A DNA stretch of 10,075 nt from Beijerinckiaceae bacterium (GTDB lineage: Bacteria; Pseudomonadota; Alphaproteobacteria; Rhizobiales; Beijerinckiaceae): NCBI GenBank assembly GCA_947380915.1, contig CANCSY010000098.1, positions 1 through 10,075 of the forward strand, given 5' to 3'. Each line of letters begins with the position of its first letter. The stretch's first letter is position 1. This document shows, piece by piece, positions 1 through 5,455 of this stretch. The notes under the pieces were generated by a model. The model was not told the origin of the DNA. It ran no database searches and worked only from the letters and a program-made list of their open reading frames with translations. The translations under genes were made by a program, and so were the position numbers.

Positions 1-91
1 TATAGACCGCGACGACCTCATGGCCCCCGCCGATGATCTCGGTGAGCACGGGAACGGAAAAATCCGGCGTGCCCATGAAGATGATGCGCAT
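1..91 (-). CDS. fmt: Methionyl-tRNA formyltransferase, N-terminal fragment
   Basis: Only the first 30 codons are inside the window; the gene runs off the left edge. The visible N-terminus reads [16 protein letters not shown], which is the hallmark start of Fmt (formyl-THF transferase fold, first beta strand followed by the GTPDFSVP loop). Fmt formylates the methionine on initiator tRNA in the cytoplasm, using 10-formyl-tetrahydrofolate. The start lies 3 bp downstream of the def stop, so the two are co-transcribed: Fmt adds the formyl group and Def later removes it. The ribosome binding site must lie in the end of def and is not strong. The call is secure even from this short fragment; the integrity of the rest cannot be judged. 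Confidence 0.93.
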   Translation of the reverse strand, partial: MRIIFMGTPDFSVPVLTEIIGGGHEVVAVY

Positions 92-94
92 GGC

Positions 95-619
95 TCAGGC
101 CTGCTCGGACTCGCGCAGCCGCGCGGCCTTCTGGAATTTCTTCATCACCCGCTCGCGCTTCAGGCGCGAGAGGTAATCGACGAAGAGCACGCCGTTGGTG
201 TGGTCGATTTCATGTTGCAGGCAGGTGGCCAGCAGGCCCTCGGCCTCGATCTCCTGCTGGGCGCCCATGCGATCGAGATAGCTCACCTTCACGCGGGTGG
301 GGCGTTCGACGATCTCGTAATATTCGGGGATCGACAGGCAACCCTCTTCATAGGGCGCCTTGTCGTCGGAGGCCCAGAGCAGTTCGGGATTGATGAAGAA
401 CATGGGCGCTGGCGGATCGTCCTTCTTCGCCACGTCGATCACCACCACCCGCAGGGGCTCGGCGATCTGGATGGCGGCGAGGCCAATGCCGGGGGCGTCA
501 TACATGGTCTCCAGCATGTCATCCATGAGGGCGCGGATGGAGTCGTCGACCACTTCCACCCGTTTGGAAATGAGGCGAAGGCGCGGATCGGGAAGGCAGA
601 TGATGGATCGCAGGGCCAT
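95..619 (-). CDS. def: Peptide deformylase
   Basis: Encodes 174 residues, a normal length. Def is a cytoplasmic metalloenzyme that removes the N-formyl group from nascent proteins. All three family motifs are present in order: GIGLAAIQ (motif I), EGCLSIP (motif II, metal-binding Cys) and QHEIDH (motif III, two metal-binding His and the catalytic Glu). I place the start at 619 because the product [15 protein letters not shown] matches the usual deformylase N-terminus, and because a good promoter (659-687) lies between it and the longest possible upstream ATG at 736, which would therefore be untranscribed. An in-frame GTG at 637 remains possible. There is no convincing Shine-Dalgarno next to 619. 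First gene of a def-fmt operon, divergent from truA. Confidence 0.95.
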   Translation of the reverse strand: MALRSIICLPDPRLRLISKRVEVVDDSIRALMDDMLETMYDAPGIGLAAIQIAEPLRVVVIDVAKKDDPPAPMFFINPELLWASDDKAPYEEGCLSIPEYYEIVERPTRVKVSYLDRMGAQQEIEAEGLLATCLQHEIDHTNGVLFVDYLSRLKRERVMKKFQKAARLRESEQA

Positions 620-658
620 GGGTCGCTCGGAGGTCACGGAATGGTTCGGTTCTCCCTT

Positions 659-687
659 GAGATAAGCTTGCGGGGGGCGCGGGTCAA
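659..687 (-). promoter_or_regulatory. Candidate sigma-70 promoter of def-fmt
   Basis: Reading the minus strand, TTGACC (687-682) is followed after exactly 17 bp by TATCTC (664-659). The -35 box matches the consensus at 5 of 6 positions and the -10 box at about 3 of 6. Transcription would begin near 652, leaving a leader of roughly 33 nt before the def start at 619. Found by eye; no start-site data. Confidence 0.5.
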
Positions 688-759
688 TTTCCATGAAGGC
701 TGCGCTGTTGGCGGCGCCGCCCGGGCGGTGTAACACGGCTCGCGAAGAACCGGATCCCC

Positions 760-1509
760 ATGCCCCGCTACAAGCTCATCATCGAATATGACGGCCGCCC
801 CTTCTCGGGCTGGCAGCGCCAGGCCAACGCCCCCTCTGTCCAGCAGGCGCTGGAAGACGCCTTTCTGCGCTTTTGCGGCGAGCCGGTGGTGGTCAACGGC
901 GCAGGGCGCACGGATGCGGGCGTTCACGCACGGGGACAGGTCGCCCATGTGACCCTGACGAAGGGCCGCCGCCCCTTCCAGATCAGCGAGGCCATGAACG
1001 CCCATCTGCGGCCCCACCCTGTCGCGGTGCTGCATGTGGAGGAAGTGGCCGACACTTTCGAAGCGCGCTTCGACGCCATCAAGCGCCACTATGTCTATCG
1101 CATCATCAACCGCCGGGCGTCGCTGACCCTCGAGGCCGGGCAGGCCTGGCTGGTGAAGAAGCGCCTGGATGCGCAGGCCATGCACGAGGCCGCCCAGTTG
1201 CTGGTCGGCAAGCATGATTTCTCCACCTTCCGCGACTCCCAGTGCCAGGCCAATTCGCCCCTGCGCACTCTCGACCATATCGCGGTGACGCGGGTGGGGG
1301 ATGAAATCCGGGTGGATGTGGCGGCGCTTTCTTTCCTGCATCGGCAGGTGCGTTCCATGGTGGGCTCGCTGGAGCATGTGGGCTCGGGCAAATGGACCCC
1401 GCAGGATCTGCGCGACGCGCTCGCCGCCAGGGACCGCGCGCGCTGTGGCATGGTGGCGCCGCCGGATGGACTCTATCTGACGCAGGTTGATTATCCCGTA
1501 AATATTTAA
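760..1509 (+). CDS. truA: tRNA pseudouridine(38-40) synthase TruA
   Basis: Encodes 249 residues, the usual TruA length. TruA converts uridines 38-40 in the anticodon stem-loop of many tRNAs to pseudouridine. The N-terminus ([21 protein letters not shown]) and the catalytic block [15 protein letters not shown] are diagnostic; the catalytic aspartate is Asp52. Further conserved pieces are [12 protein letters not shown] (about residues 104-115), [10 protein letters not shown] (about 150-160) and [13 protein letters not shown] near the C-terminus, so both halves of the protein are intact. The start ATG has only a poor Shine-Dalgarno (GAAGAA about 12 nt upstream). It is head-to-head with def-fmt across a 140-bp region; a weak TTGGCG...TGTAAC pair with 15-bp spacing lies upstream but is not convincing. 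Cytoplasmic. Confidence 0.96.
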   Translation: MPRYKLIIEYDGRPFSGWQRQANAPSVQQALEDAFLRFCGEPVVVNGAGRTDAGVHARGQVAHVTLTKGRRPFQISEAMNAHLRPHPVAVLHVEEVADTFEARFDAIKRHYVYRIINRRASLTLEAGQAWLVKKRLDAQAMHEAAQLLVGKHDFSTFRDSQCQANSPLRTLDHIAVTRVGDEIRVDVAALSFLHRQVRSMVGSLEHVGSGKWTPQDLRDALAARDRARCGMVAPPDGLYLTQVDYPVNI

Positions 1510-1734
1510 GTCTTGGAGCCCCGGAACTGCACAGTTTCAGGTATTCATACCCAAAAATGTTTACACATTTCTAATACATAACAAGTTTTGATTATTTTAA
1601 GCTTTGACTTGAGTGTATAAATGTCTTCTATTTGCAACAGTGTTCTTGAAAGCATTTTACACTACTTGCCCATTTTGGGTTCTGGTGAGATTTCTACTGG
1701 GCGTCCTGTTGACGATTCCCGGAGGTTTTGAACC
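1510..1734 (+). promoter_or_regulatory. AT-rich regulatory region upstream of the porin gene
   Basis: This 225-bp region is much richer in A and T than the coding DNA on either side. It holds two adjacent perfect dyads, GGTAT-TC-ATACC (1540-1551) and AAATGT-TTAC-ACATTT (1555-1570), a candidate promoter (1604-1632) and a small CCCA-TTT-TGGG dyad (1669-1679). It ends with the GGAGG ribosome binding site (1721-1725), 9 nt from the porin ATG. The dyads look like operator sites, but which protein binds them cannot be told from sequence. The leader after the promoter is nearly 100 nt, long enough for small-RNA control. Confidence 0.5.
1604..1632 (+). promoter_or_regulatory. Candidate promoter of the porin gene
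   Basis: TTGACT (1604-1609, 5 of 6 to consensus) is followed after 17 bp by TCTATT (1627-1632, 4 of 6). Start of transcription would be near 1639. A weaker alternative is TTGCAA (1632-1637) with TTTTAC (1655-1660), also 17 bp apart. TATAAA at 1616-1621 has no -35 box at a usable distance. Confidence 0.4.
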
Positions 1735-2706
1735 ATGAAAAGAACCCTGCTTTGCGCCGCAGCTTTGCTCTCGATGTCTTCGTTGAGCTTTGCCGCTGAC
1801 CTTCCCAGCCGCGCCCTGGCCCCGGCCCCGGTCTATCTGGCGCCCGCCTTCACCTGGACCGGCTTCTATGTCGGCGGCAACGTCGGCGCCGCCTGGGCCG
1901 GCAGCGGCAATTGCCCGGTCCTGAATTCTCTTGAAAAGGGCGTCTATGTGGCCGACACGACGTTCCTGCCCAATTGCAATGGCGGCAACAAGGTCGGCGC
2001 CATCGGCGGCGTCCAGGCCGGCTACAACTGGCAGTTCGGCGGATGGCTGTTCGGTCTCGAGGGCGACATCAGCTGGATCGGCCGCAACAATGGCAGTGGC
2101 TATGATTACGCCACCTTCGGCAATCCCAGCACAAAATGGATGGACGGCGATTGGGGTCTGGACGCGCAGGAAAGGTCGTATTCGCCCCACCAGATCACTG
2201 TGAAGAATCACCTCTACAGCTTCTCCGGCAATGGCGGCGCCAATACGCTGGGCACCATTCGCGCGCGCTTCGGCTTCACCATGGACCGCGCCCTGTTCTT
2301 CGTGACCGGCGGCGCCGCGTTCCGCAATGGCGACAACAACGCCACCGTCACCGATACGCTGACGACAATCACCACCAACAACAATGTCTGGAATTCGAAC
2401 ACCATGGCCTGGAAGCCGAAGGTCGAGACGAAAGTCACCAGCACCAGCTACACCCGTTCCGGCAATGGCGATAATATCGGCTGGGCGCTTGGTGGTGGTC
2501 TCGAATACGCTCTCACGGAGAATCTCTCCACCAAGATCGAATATCTGCACGCCCAGTTCGGCAATGGCGGCGGCGCCTACACCAACCCGGATGATGACTG
2601 CTACTCCTTCCACGGCAGCCATAAAAACTCCATCGACATCCTCCGCGTCGGCCTGAACTATCGCTTCGTCAGCGCCGCGCCCGCGGCGGTGCTCGCCCGC
2701 TACTGA
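1735..2706 (+). CDS. Outer-membrane beta-barrel protein, Omp25/Omp31-like
   Basis: Encodes 323 residues. Residues 1-20 form a Sec signal peptide (MKRT, hydrophobic core, cleavage at SFA-A). The mature start, ADLPSR then a Pro-rich linker and FTWTGFYVGGNVGAAW, is typical of rhizobial porin-like 8-stranded barrels. Later strand-like segments include GWLFGLEGDISWIG, IRARFGFTMDRALFFVTGGAAF, WALGGGLEYAL and DILRVGLNYRF. The likely role is structural, in outer-membrane integrity and surface exposure; transport is not shown. It is somewhat longer than the usual 210-280 residues because of loop segments at about 55-85 and an Asn/Thr-rich stretch at 200-245. Cys60 and Cys81 could pair in an outer loop. 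A 12-residue tail ending LARY follows the usual terminal YRF. Strong GGAGG ribosome binding site, own terminator, so monocistronic. An Omp25-like fold is secure; exact subfamily is not. Confidence 0.9.
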   Translation: MKRTLLCAAALLSMSSLSFAADLPSRALAPAPVYLAPAFTWTGFYVGGNVGAAWAGSGNCPVLNSLEKGVYVADTTFLPNCNGGNKVGAIGGVQAGYNWQFGGWLFGLEGDISWIGRNNGSGYDYATFGNPSTKWMDGDWGLDAQERSYSPHQITVKNHLYSFSGNGGANTLGTIRARFGFTMDRALFFVTGGAAFRNGDNNATVTDTLTTITTNNNVWNSNTMAWKPKVETKVTSTSYTRSGNGDNIGWALGGGLEYALTENLSTKIEYLHAQFGNGGGAYTNPDDDCYSFHGSHKNSIDILRVGLNYRFVSAAPAAVLARY

Positions 2707-2726
2707 GCAAACCCCCTCCCAAACTT

Positions 2727-2763
2727 GCCGTCGGGAACCCCTTCCCGGCGGCTTTTTGCTTTT
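2727..2763 (+). terminator. Intrinsic terminator of the porin gene
   Basis: An 11-bp stem (2727-2737 with 2742-2752, one G-T wobble) and a CCCC loop are followed directly by TTTTTGCTTTT. It begins 20 bp after the porin stop codon. This is the clearest rho-independent terminator in the window. Confidence 0.9.
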
Positions 2764-2868
2764 CAGGGGAGATTGCACGGCACGGCTCTTCGCCCTGCGG
2801 GCCTTTTCCTGGTGGCGGCGTTCCTTGCGACCTGATCGCGCATTTTGCTTCACCTTGCTTTTGTAGTA

Positions 2869-2903
2869 TCCGGTCCAGCCTGAACCCCAATGATCGGACC
2901 GGA
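2869..2903 (+). promoter_or_regulatory. 8-bp inverted repeat over the monooxygenase start region
   Basis: TCCGGTCC (2869-2876) and GGACCGGA (2896-2903) are perfect reverse complements separated by 19 bp. The right arm ends 3 bp before the GTG start at 2907 and includes the only purine-rich bases (GGA and GGAA) that could act as a Shine-Dalgarno. It could be an operator for a dimeric repressor, or an RNA stem that hides the ribosome binding site. No regulator gene is adjacent. Confidence 0.45.
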
Positions 2904-2906
2904 AAC

Positions 2907-4496
2907 GTGAGCCAGCGCAGTCATGTCATCATCGTCGGCGGCGGCCCTGTGGGCGTCGGCCTGGCCATCGATCTCGCCCAGCGAGGCGTCAGCAGCACCC
3001 TGATCGAGCGGCGCCCGGGCATGCACAACATTCCCCGCGGCCAGAACCTCACCCAGCGCACCCTCGAGCATTTCTATTTCTGGGGCTGCGTGGAGGAGGT
3101 GCGCGCCACCCGCCTGCTGCCCAACACCGTGGCCTCCAATGGAATCATCGCCTATCGCTCGCTGATGAACGAGCACTGGTTCTGCACCAAGGGCCGCGAG
3201 ATCGTCGGCGATTACTATTTCCAGAAAAATGACCGCATGCCGCAATATTGCTTCGAGACGGTGTTGCGCGAGCGCATGGGCCAGTTGCCCCTGGCGCAGG
3301 CGCGCTTCGGCTGGATCCTGCGCGCGCTGGAGCAGGATGAGCATGGCGTGCGCGTCACCGTGCAGAACGAGGCGGGCGACGGCGCCACCGAGATTCTCGA
3401 GGCCGATTACATCGTGGGCTGCGACGGCGGCCATTCCATGGTGCGCGAGACCTCCGGCATCAAGCGCGACGGCACCGACTTCGATCAGGTGATGATGCTC
3501 TGCGTGTTCCGCTCGCCCGAGCTGAACAAGATCCTGGAGCGCTTCCCGGTATGCTCGACCTATCGGGCGGTGGATCCTGCGCTGAACGGCTACTGGCAGT
3601 TCTTCGGCCGCGTCGACATGAACGACACCTTCTTCTTCCACGCGCCCGTGCCCGGCGACACGACCCGCGACAATTTCGATTTCGCAGGGCTCCTGCACAA
3701 GGTCGTGGGGGCGGAATTCGCCTGCGACTTTTCCTATGTGGGCTTCTGGGATCTGAAGATCGCGGTGGCGGAGGAATATCGCAAGAACCGCGTCTTCATC
3801 GCGGGCGACGCCGCACATTCGCACCCGCCCTATGGCGGCTTTGGCGTGAACAATGGCCTCGAAGACGCCGCCAATCTCGCCTGGAAACTGGCCGCGCGCA
3901 TCCATGGCTGGGCGGGAGAGGCGCTGCTGGACAGTTATGATCTGGAGCGCCGTCCCGTCTTCAAGGATGTGGGCGAGAATCTCATCGCCGCCCGCATCAA
4001 ATGGGAAGGCGAGCTCAGCAACCGGCATGATCCCGCCACCGAGCCCGAAGCTTTCGCGGCGGACTGGAACGAGCTGCAGACCGGCAATGGTCCCTTCGTC
4101 TCGGGCTTCGAGCCGAACTACGAGGGCTCGCCCGTGGTCTTCGGCCCTGCGGGCGGGGTCAGCCGCGCGCGGGGCGAATATATGTTCAAGGCGCGGGCGG
4201 GCCACCATCTGGCGCCGCGCAAACTGTCGAACGGCCGCAATGTGTTCGAGGAACTGGGTGGCGGCTTCGTGCTCTTCGCCTTCGATGCGCCAGCCGACTC
4301 AGTCGCCGCCTTCGAGCGCGCCGCGCGGGACTTGCAGATTCCCTTCAAGGTCGTCAGCGACACCTGCGCCGGGGGCCGCGAGGATTTCGAGGCGCGGCTG
4401 ATGCTCATCCGCCCTGATCAATATGTGGCATGGGCCAGCGACGGCGCCGTCTCCGACGCTGCTGGCGTCCTGCGCCGGGCGGCCGGGCGCGATTGA
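2907..4496 (+). CDS. FAD-dependent aromatic-hydroxylase-type monooxygenase
   Basis: Encodes 529 residues. This is a group A flavoprotein monooxygenase (PheA/TfdB/MhpA-like, FAD_binding_3). The Rossmann motif VGGGPVGVG lies at about 10-18, with Glu34 after strand 2 for the adenosine ribose. The DG motif GCDGGHSMVR is at 171-180, and the GD motif begins GDAAHSHPP at 300 and continues GGFGVNNGLEDAANL. Such enzymes use NAD(P)H and O2 to hydroxylate phenolic rings in the cytoplasm. The final ~110 residues (from about 415) would correspond to the C-terminal domain of the phenol-hydroxylase group, which I cannot confirm. The start is GTG; an upstream ATG at 2890 is out of frame. It stands alone, with no ring-cleavage dioxygenase, regulator or transporter next to it, so the substrate is unknown. 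Expression may involve the inverted repeat at 2869-2903. Confidence 0.88.
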   Translation: MSQRSHVIIVGGGPVGVGLAIDLAQRGVSSTLIERRPGMHNIPRGQNLTQRTLEHFYFWGCVEEVRATRLLPNTVASNGIIAYRSLMNEHWFCTKGREIVGDYYFQKNDRMPQYCFETVLRERMGQLPLAQARFGWILRALEQDEHGVRVTVQNEAGDGATEILEADYIVGCDGGHSMVRETSGIKRDGTDFDQVMMLCVFRSPELNKILERFPVCSTYRAVDPALNGYWQFFGRVDMNDTFFFHAPVPGDTTRDNFDFAGLLHKVVGAEFACDFSYVGFWDLKIAVAEEYRKNRVFIAGDAAHSHPPYGGFGVNNGLEDAANLAWKLAARIHGWAGEALLDSYDLERRPVFKDVGENLIAARIKWEGELSNRHDPATEPEAFAADWNELQTGNGPFVSGFEPNYEGSPVVFGPAGGVSRARGEYMFKARAGHHLAPRKLSNGRNVFEELGGGFVLFAFDAPADSVAAFERAARDLQIPFKVVSDTCAGGREDFEARLMLIRPDQYVAWASDGAVSDAAGVLRRAAGRD

Positions 4497-4511
4497 GCCT
4501 TTTGGGATTGC

Positions 4512-4533
4512 GGGGCGCCGGAGAAGGCGTCCC
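4512..4533 (+). terminator. Possible terminator hairpin after the monooxygenase gene
   Basis: GGGGCGCC (4512-4519) pairs with GGCGTCCC (4526-4533), one G-T wobble, around a GGAGAA loop, 15 bp after the stop codon. There is no T tract directly behind it (TTACTCCC follows), so it may be a weak terminator or an mRNA 3'-end stabiliser. The T-run at 4562-4567 is too far away to belong to it. Confidence 0.35.
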
Positions 4534-4638
4534 TTACTCCCTGATCGATCATCGACAAAAATTTTTTCGTAACCACACTGCAGGTTTTTCCGTAAGACGC
4601 CGTTCACTAAGAAACAAGGTTAATTGGAGGGCGTCTCC

Positions 4639-4899
4639 ATGCTCGACATCAGTTCAAGTCTCGCCTCGCGGCATTTCGCGAGCCAGATGTATCGTGTGCA
4701 ACCGGGGGCTTCCCCCGCCAAAAGCGCCATCAAGGCGGGCGCTGTCGTGTTCCTTTCGGACACGGGGCGTCGGCTCAGTCAGGAACTGCAAGCCATCGAC
4801 GCGGACCGCGAACGGGACCCGCGCTCGCGCCAGGAAGCGCTGGAGCGGTTGCGCAGGCTTGCGGCCAGCGTCAGCGGCGGCGCCGGGCAGGGGTGGTGA
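4639..4899 (+). CDS. Hypothetical 86-residue protein
   Basis: I do not recognise a family. The ATG at 4639 has a GGAGGG Shine-Dalgarno (4626-4631) at good spacing, which favours it over the longer reading from TTG at 4624. The product begins MLDISSSLASRHFASQMYRV. No signal peptide or membrane segment is evident. There is a short hydrophobic strand-like segment AGAVVFLS at 33-40, then a charged, probably helical stretch from about 43 to 77 (RRLSQELQAI, then Arg/Glu-rich up to RLRRLAA) and a Gly-rich tail ending in Trp. Codon choice fits the neighbouring genes. The leader contains an A/T run (AAAAATTTTTT, 4557-4567) that could act as an UP element, but no clear promoter. It converges on the tRNA-Leu gene. 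Ribosome binding site and composition favour a real gene; function unknown. Confidence 0.6.
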   Translation: MLDISSSLASRHFASQMYRVQPGASPAKSAIKAGAVVFLSDTGRRLSQELQAIDADRERDPRSRQEALERLRRLAASVSGGAGQGW

Positions 4900-4956
4900 T
4901 CCCCTGTTAGCCACAATATGGGAAGGCGAGACGCAGACTGCGCCAGTCAGGAAAAG

Positions 4957-4983
4957 CTGGCCTAAGGGCCTGAAATTATTTTT
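4957..4983. terminator. Weak bidirectional terminator between the 86-residue ORF and tRNA-Leu
   Basis: GGCC-TAAG-GGCC (4959-4970), with an outer C-G pair at 4957/4972, forms a short stem. On the plus strand it is followed by TGAAATTATTTTT, on the minus strand by AGCTTTTC. It sits between two convergent genes, where a shared terminator makes sense, but the stem is short. Confidence 0.3.
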
Positions 4984-4993
4984 GCGGAAATAT

Positions 4994-5078
4994 TGGTGCC
5001 CAGGAAAGGACTCGAACCTTCACCTCTTGCAAGACTGGTACCTGAAACCAGCGCGTCTACCAATTCCGCCACCTGGGC
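4994..5078 (-). tRNA. tRNA-Leu, anticodon CAG
   Basis: An 85-nt tRNA including an encoded 3' CCA (4996-4994). The acceptor stem GCCCAGG/CCTGGGC pairs perfectly, and the discriminator base is A, as for leucine tRNAs. The D-arm reads TGGCGGAATTGGTAGACGCG; the anticodon stem CTGGT/ACCAG encloses the loop TTCAGGT, giving anticodon CAG, which reads CUG leucine codons. A long class II variable arm (TCTTGCAAGA core) and a T-loop of TTCGAGT complete the cloverleaf. CTG is a frequent codon in this GC-rich DNA, so this is probably a major leucine tRNA. I see no repeated 3' end or integrase nearby that would mark it as an integration site. Confidence 0.97.
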
Positions 5079-5090
5079 ACTGGGGCGTCT

Positions 5091-5118
5091 CTTACGTGGC
5101 GGGCACGCAGCTTGTCAA
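5091..5118 (-). promoter_or_regulatory. Candidate promoter of tRNA-Leu
   Basis: On the minus strand a perfect -35 TTGACA (5118-5113) is followed after 16 bp by CGTAAG (5096-5091), a poor -10 (3 of 6). Transcription would start a few bases before the tRNA 5' end at 5078. The perfect -35 box makes it credible. Confidence 0.5.
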
Positions 5119-5161
5119 TCGCAACTGCGTGCGGTGCGACGAATTCCCGCGATGATTTCCC

Positions 5162-5189
5162 TTGTAGCCCTGTTTTCGCGGCATATATT
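5162..5189 (+). promoter_or_regulatory. Candidate promoter of the 47-residue ORF
   Basis: TATATT (5184-5189) matches the -10 consensus at 5 of 6 positions. It is preceded after 16 bp by TTGTAG (5162-5167), a half-matching -35 box. Start of transcription near 5196 would leave a leader of about 24 nt with the AGGAGG ribosome binding site. Confidence 0.4.
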
Positions 5190-5219
5190 GTTGTGATGGT
5201 CTTTCCTTCAGGAGGCGTC

Positions 5220-5363
5220 ATGTCGCGTTCCCTTCACTCCCTCGTCCGCCGGATCCGCGCGGCGGCCAGCCGTCTGGGCGAGGGCCTGCGCGAGCTGATG
5301 GCCCCTCCGGCCCGCCCCGTCCCGATTCCGGTGCGCGTGCGCCCGCGTCGTGATCGTCCCTGA
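5220..5363 (+). CDS. Hypothetical 47-residue Arg/Pro-rich small protein
   Basis: Not a family I recognise. The ATG at 5220 follows a perfect AGGAGG (5210-5215) with a short 4-nt gap, and a candidate promoter sits at 5162-5189; a longer in-frame reading from 5112 lacks such a signal and crosses the tRNA promoter. The product is MSRSLHSLVRRIRAAASR at its start, then a probable amphipathic helix to about residue 27, then a tail rich in proline and arginine (12 Arg and 7 Pro in 47 residues). Such a basic peptide could bind nucleic acid or the inner face of the membrane, but this is a guess. No membrane span or signal peptide. Its stop is about 20 bp before a 16-bp palindrome. Chance ORFs this short are common, so the ribosome binding site is the main support. 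Confidence 0.5.
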   Translation: MSRSLHSLVRRIRAAASRLGEGLRELMAPPARPVPIPVRVRPRRDRP

Positions 5364-5383
5364 TTCGCAACTGCGTCGAAGGG

Positions 5384-5399
5384 CGCGCTGTACAGCGCG
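5384..5399. repeat. 16-bp perfect palindrome
   Basis: CGCGCTGTACAGCGCG reads the same on both strands. As RNA it forms a 6-bp stem with a GTAC loop. It is 21 bp after the stop of the 47-residue ORF and 57 bp before the NDUFA9-type start. It has no T tract, so an operator or attenuating hairpin fits as well as a terminator. Confidence 0.5.
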
Positions 5400-5412
5400 G
5401 CTCTCGTTGACT

Positions 5413-5442
5413 ATGGATCCATCAGCAGCAAGGCTTGATGGA
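5413..5442 (+). promoter_or_regulatory. Overlapping dyads in the leader of the NDUFA9-type gene
   Basis: The 10-bp palindrome ATGGATCCAT (5413-5422) overlaps the left arm of a second dyad, TCCATCA (5418-5424) with TGATGGA (5436-5442). Just upstream is a -35-like TTGACT (5407-5412) without a clear -10 box. The two structures cannot form together, and the second one would bury an alternative ATG at 5438. Confidence 0.35.
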
Positions 5443-5455
5443 CCAGAGGCCTCAC

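Noticed and set aside
2689..2706. C-terminal tail of the porin beyond the usual terminal YRF.
   Set aside because: At first it looked like an aberrant extension, but tails ending in a Val/Leu-Ala-Arg/Lys-Tyr motif are, to my knowledge, common in porins of this group.
1657..4208. Long minus-strand open frames opposite the porin and FAD monooxygenase genes (398 and 452 codons).
   Set aside because: They are antisense to genes with clear family motifs, have no ribosome binding site and are rich in low-complexity Ala/Gly/His/Arg composition. Long antisense frames are expected in GC-rich DNA.
4542..4551. Palindrome TGATCGATCA after the monooxygenase gene.
   Set aside because: A 10-bp palindrome is expected by chance at this scale and lies near no clear promoter.
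4994..5078. tRNA-Leu as an integration site for a mobile element.
   Set aside because: No integrase, no duplicated tRNA 3' end and no change in composition of the neighbouring genes is visible in the window.
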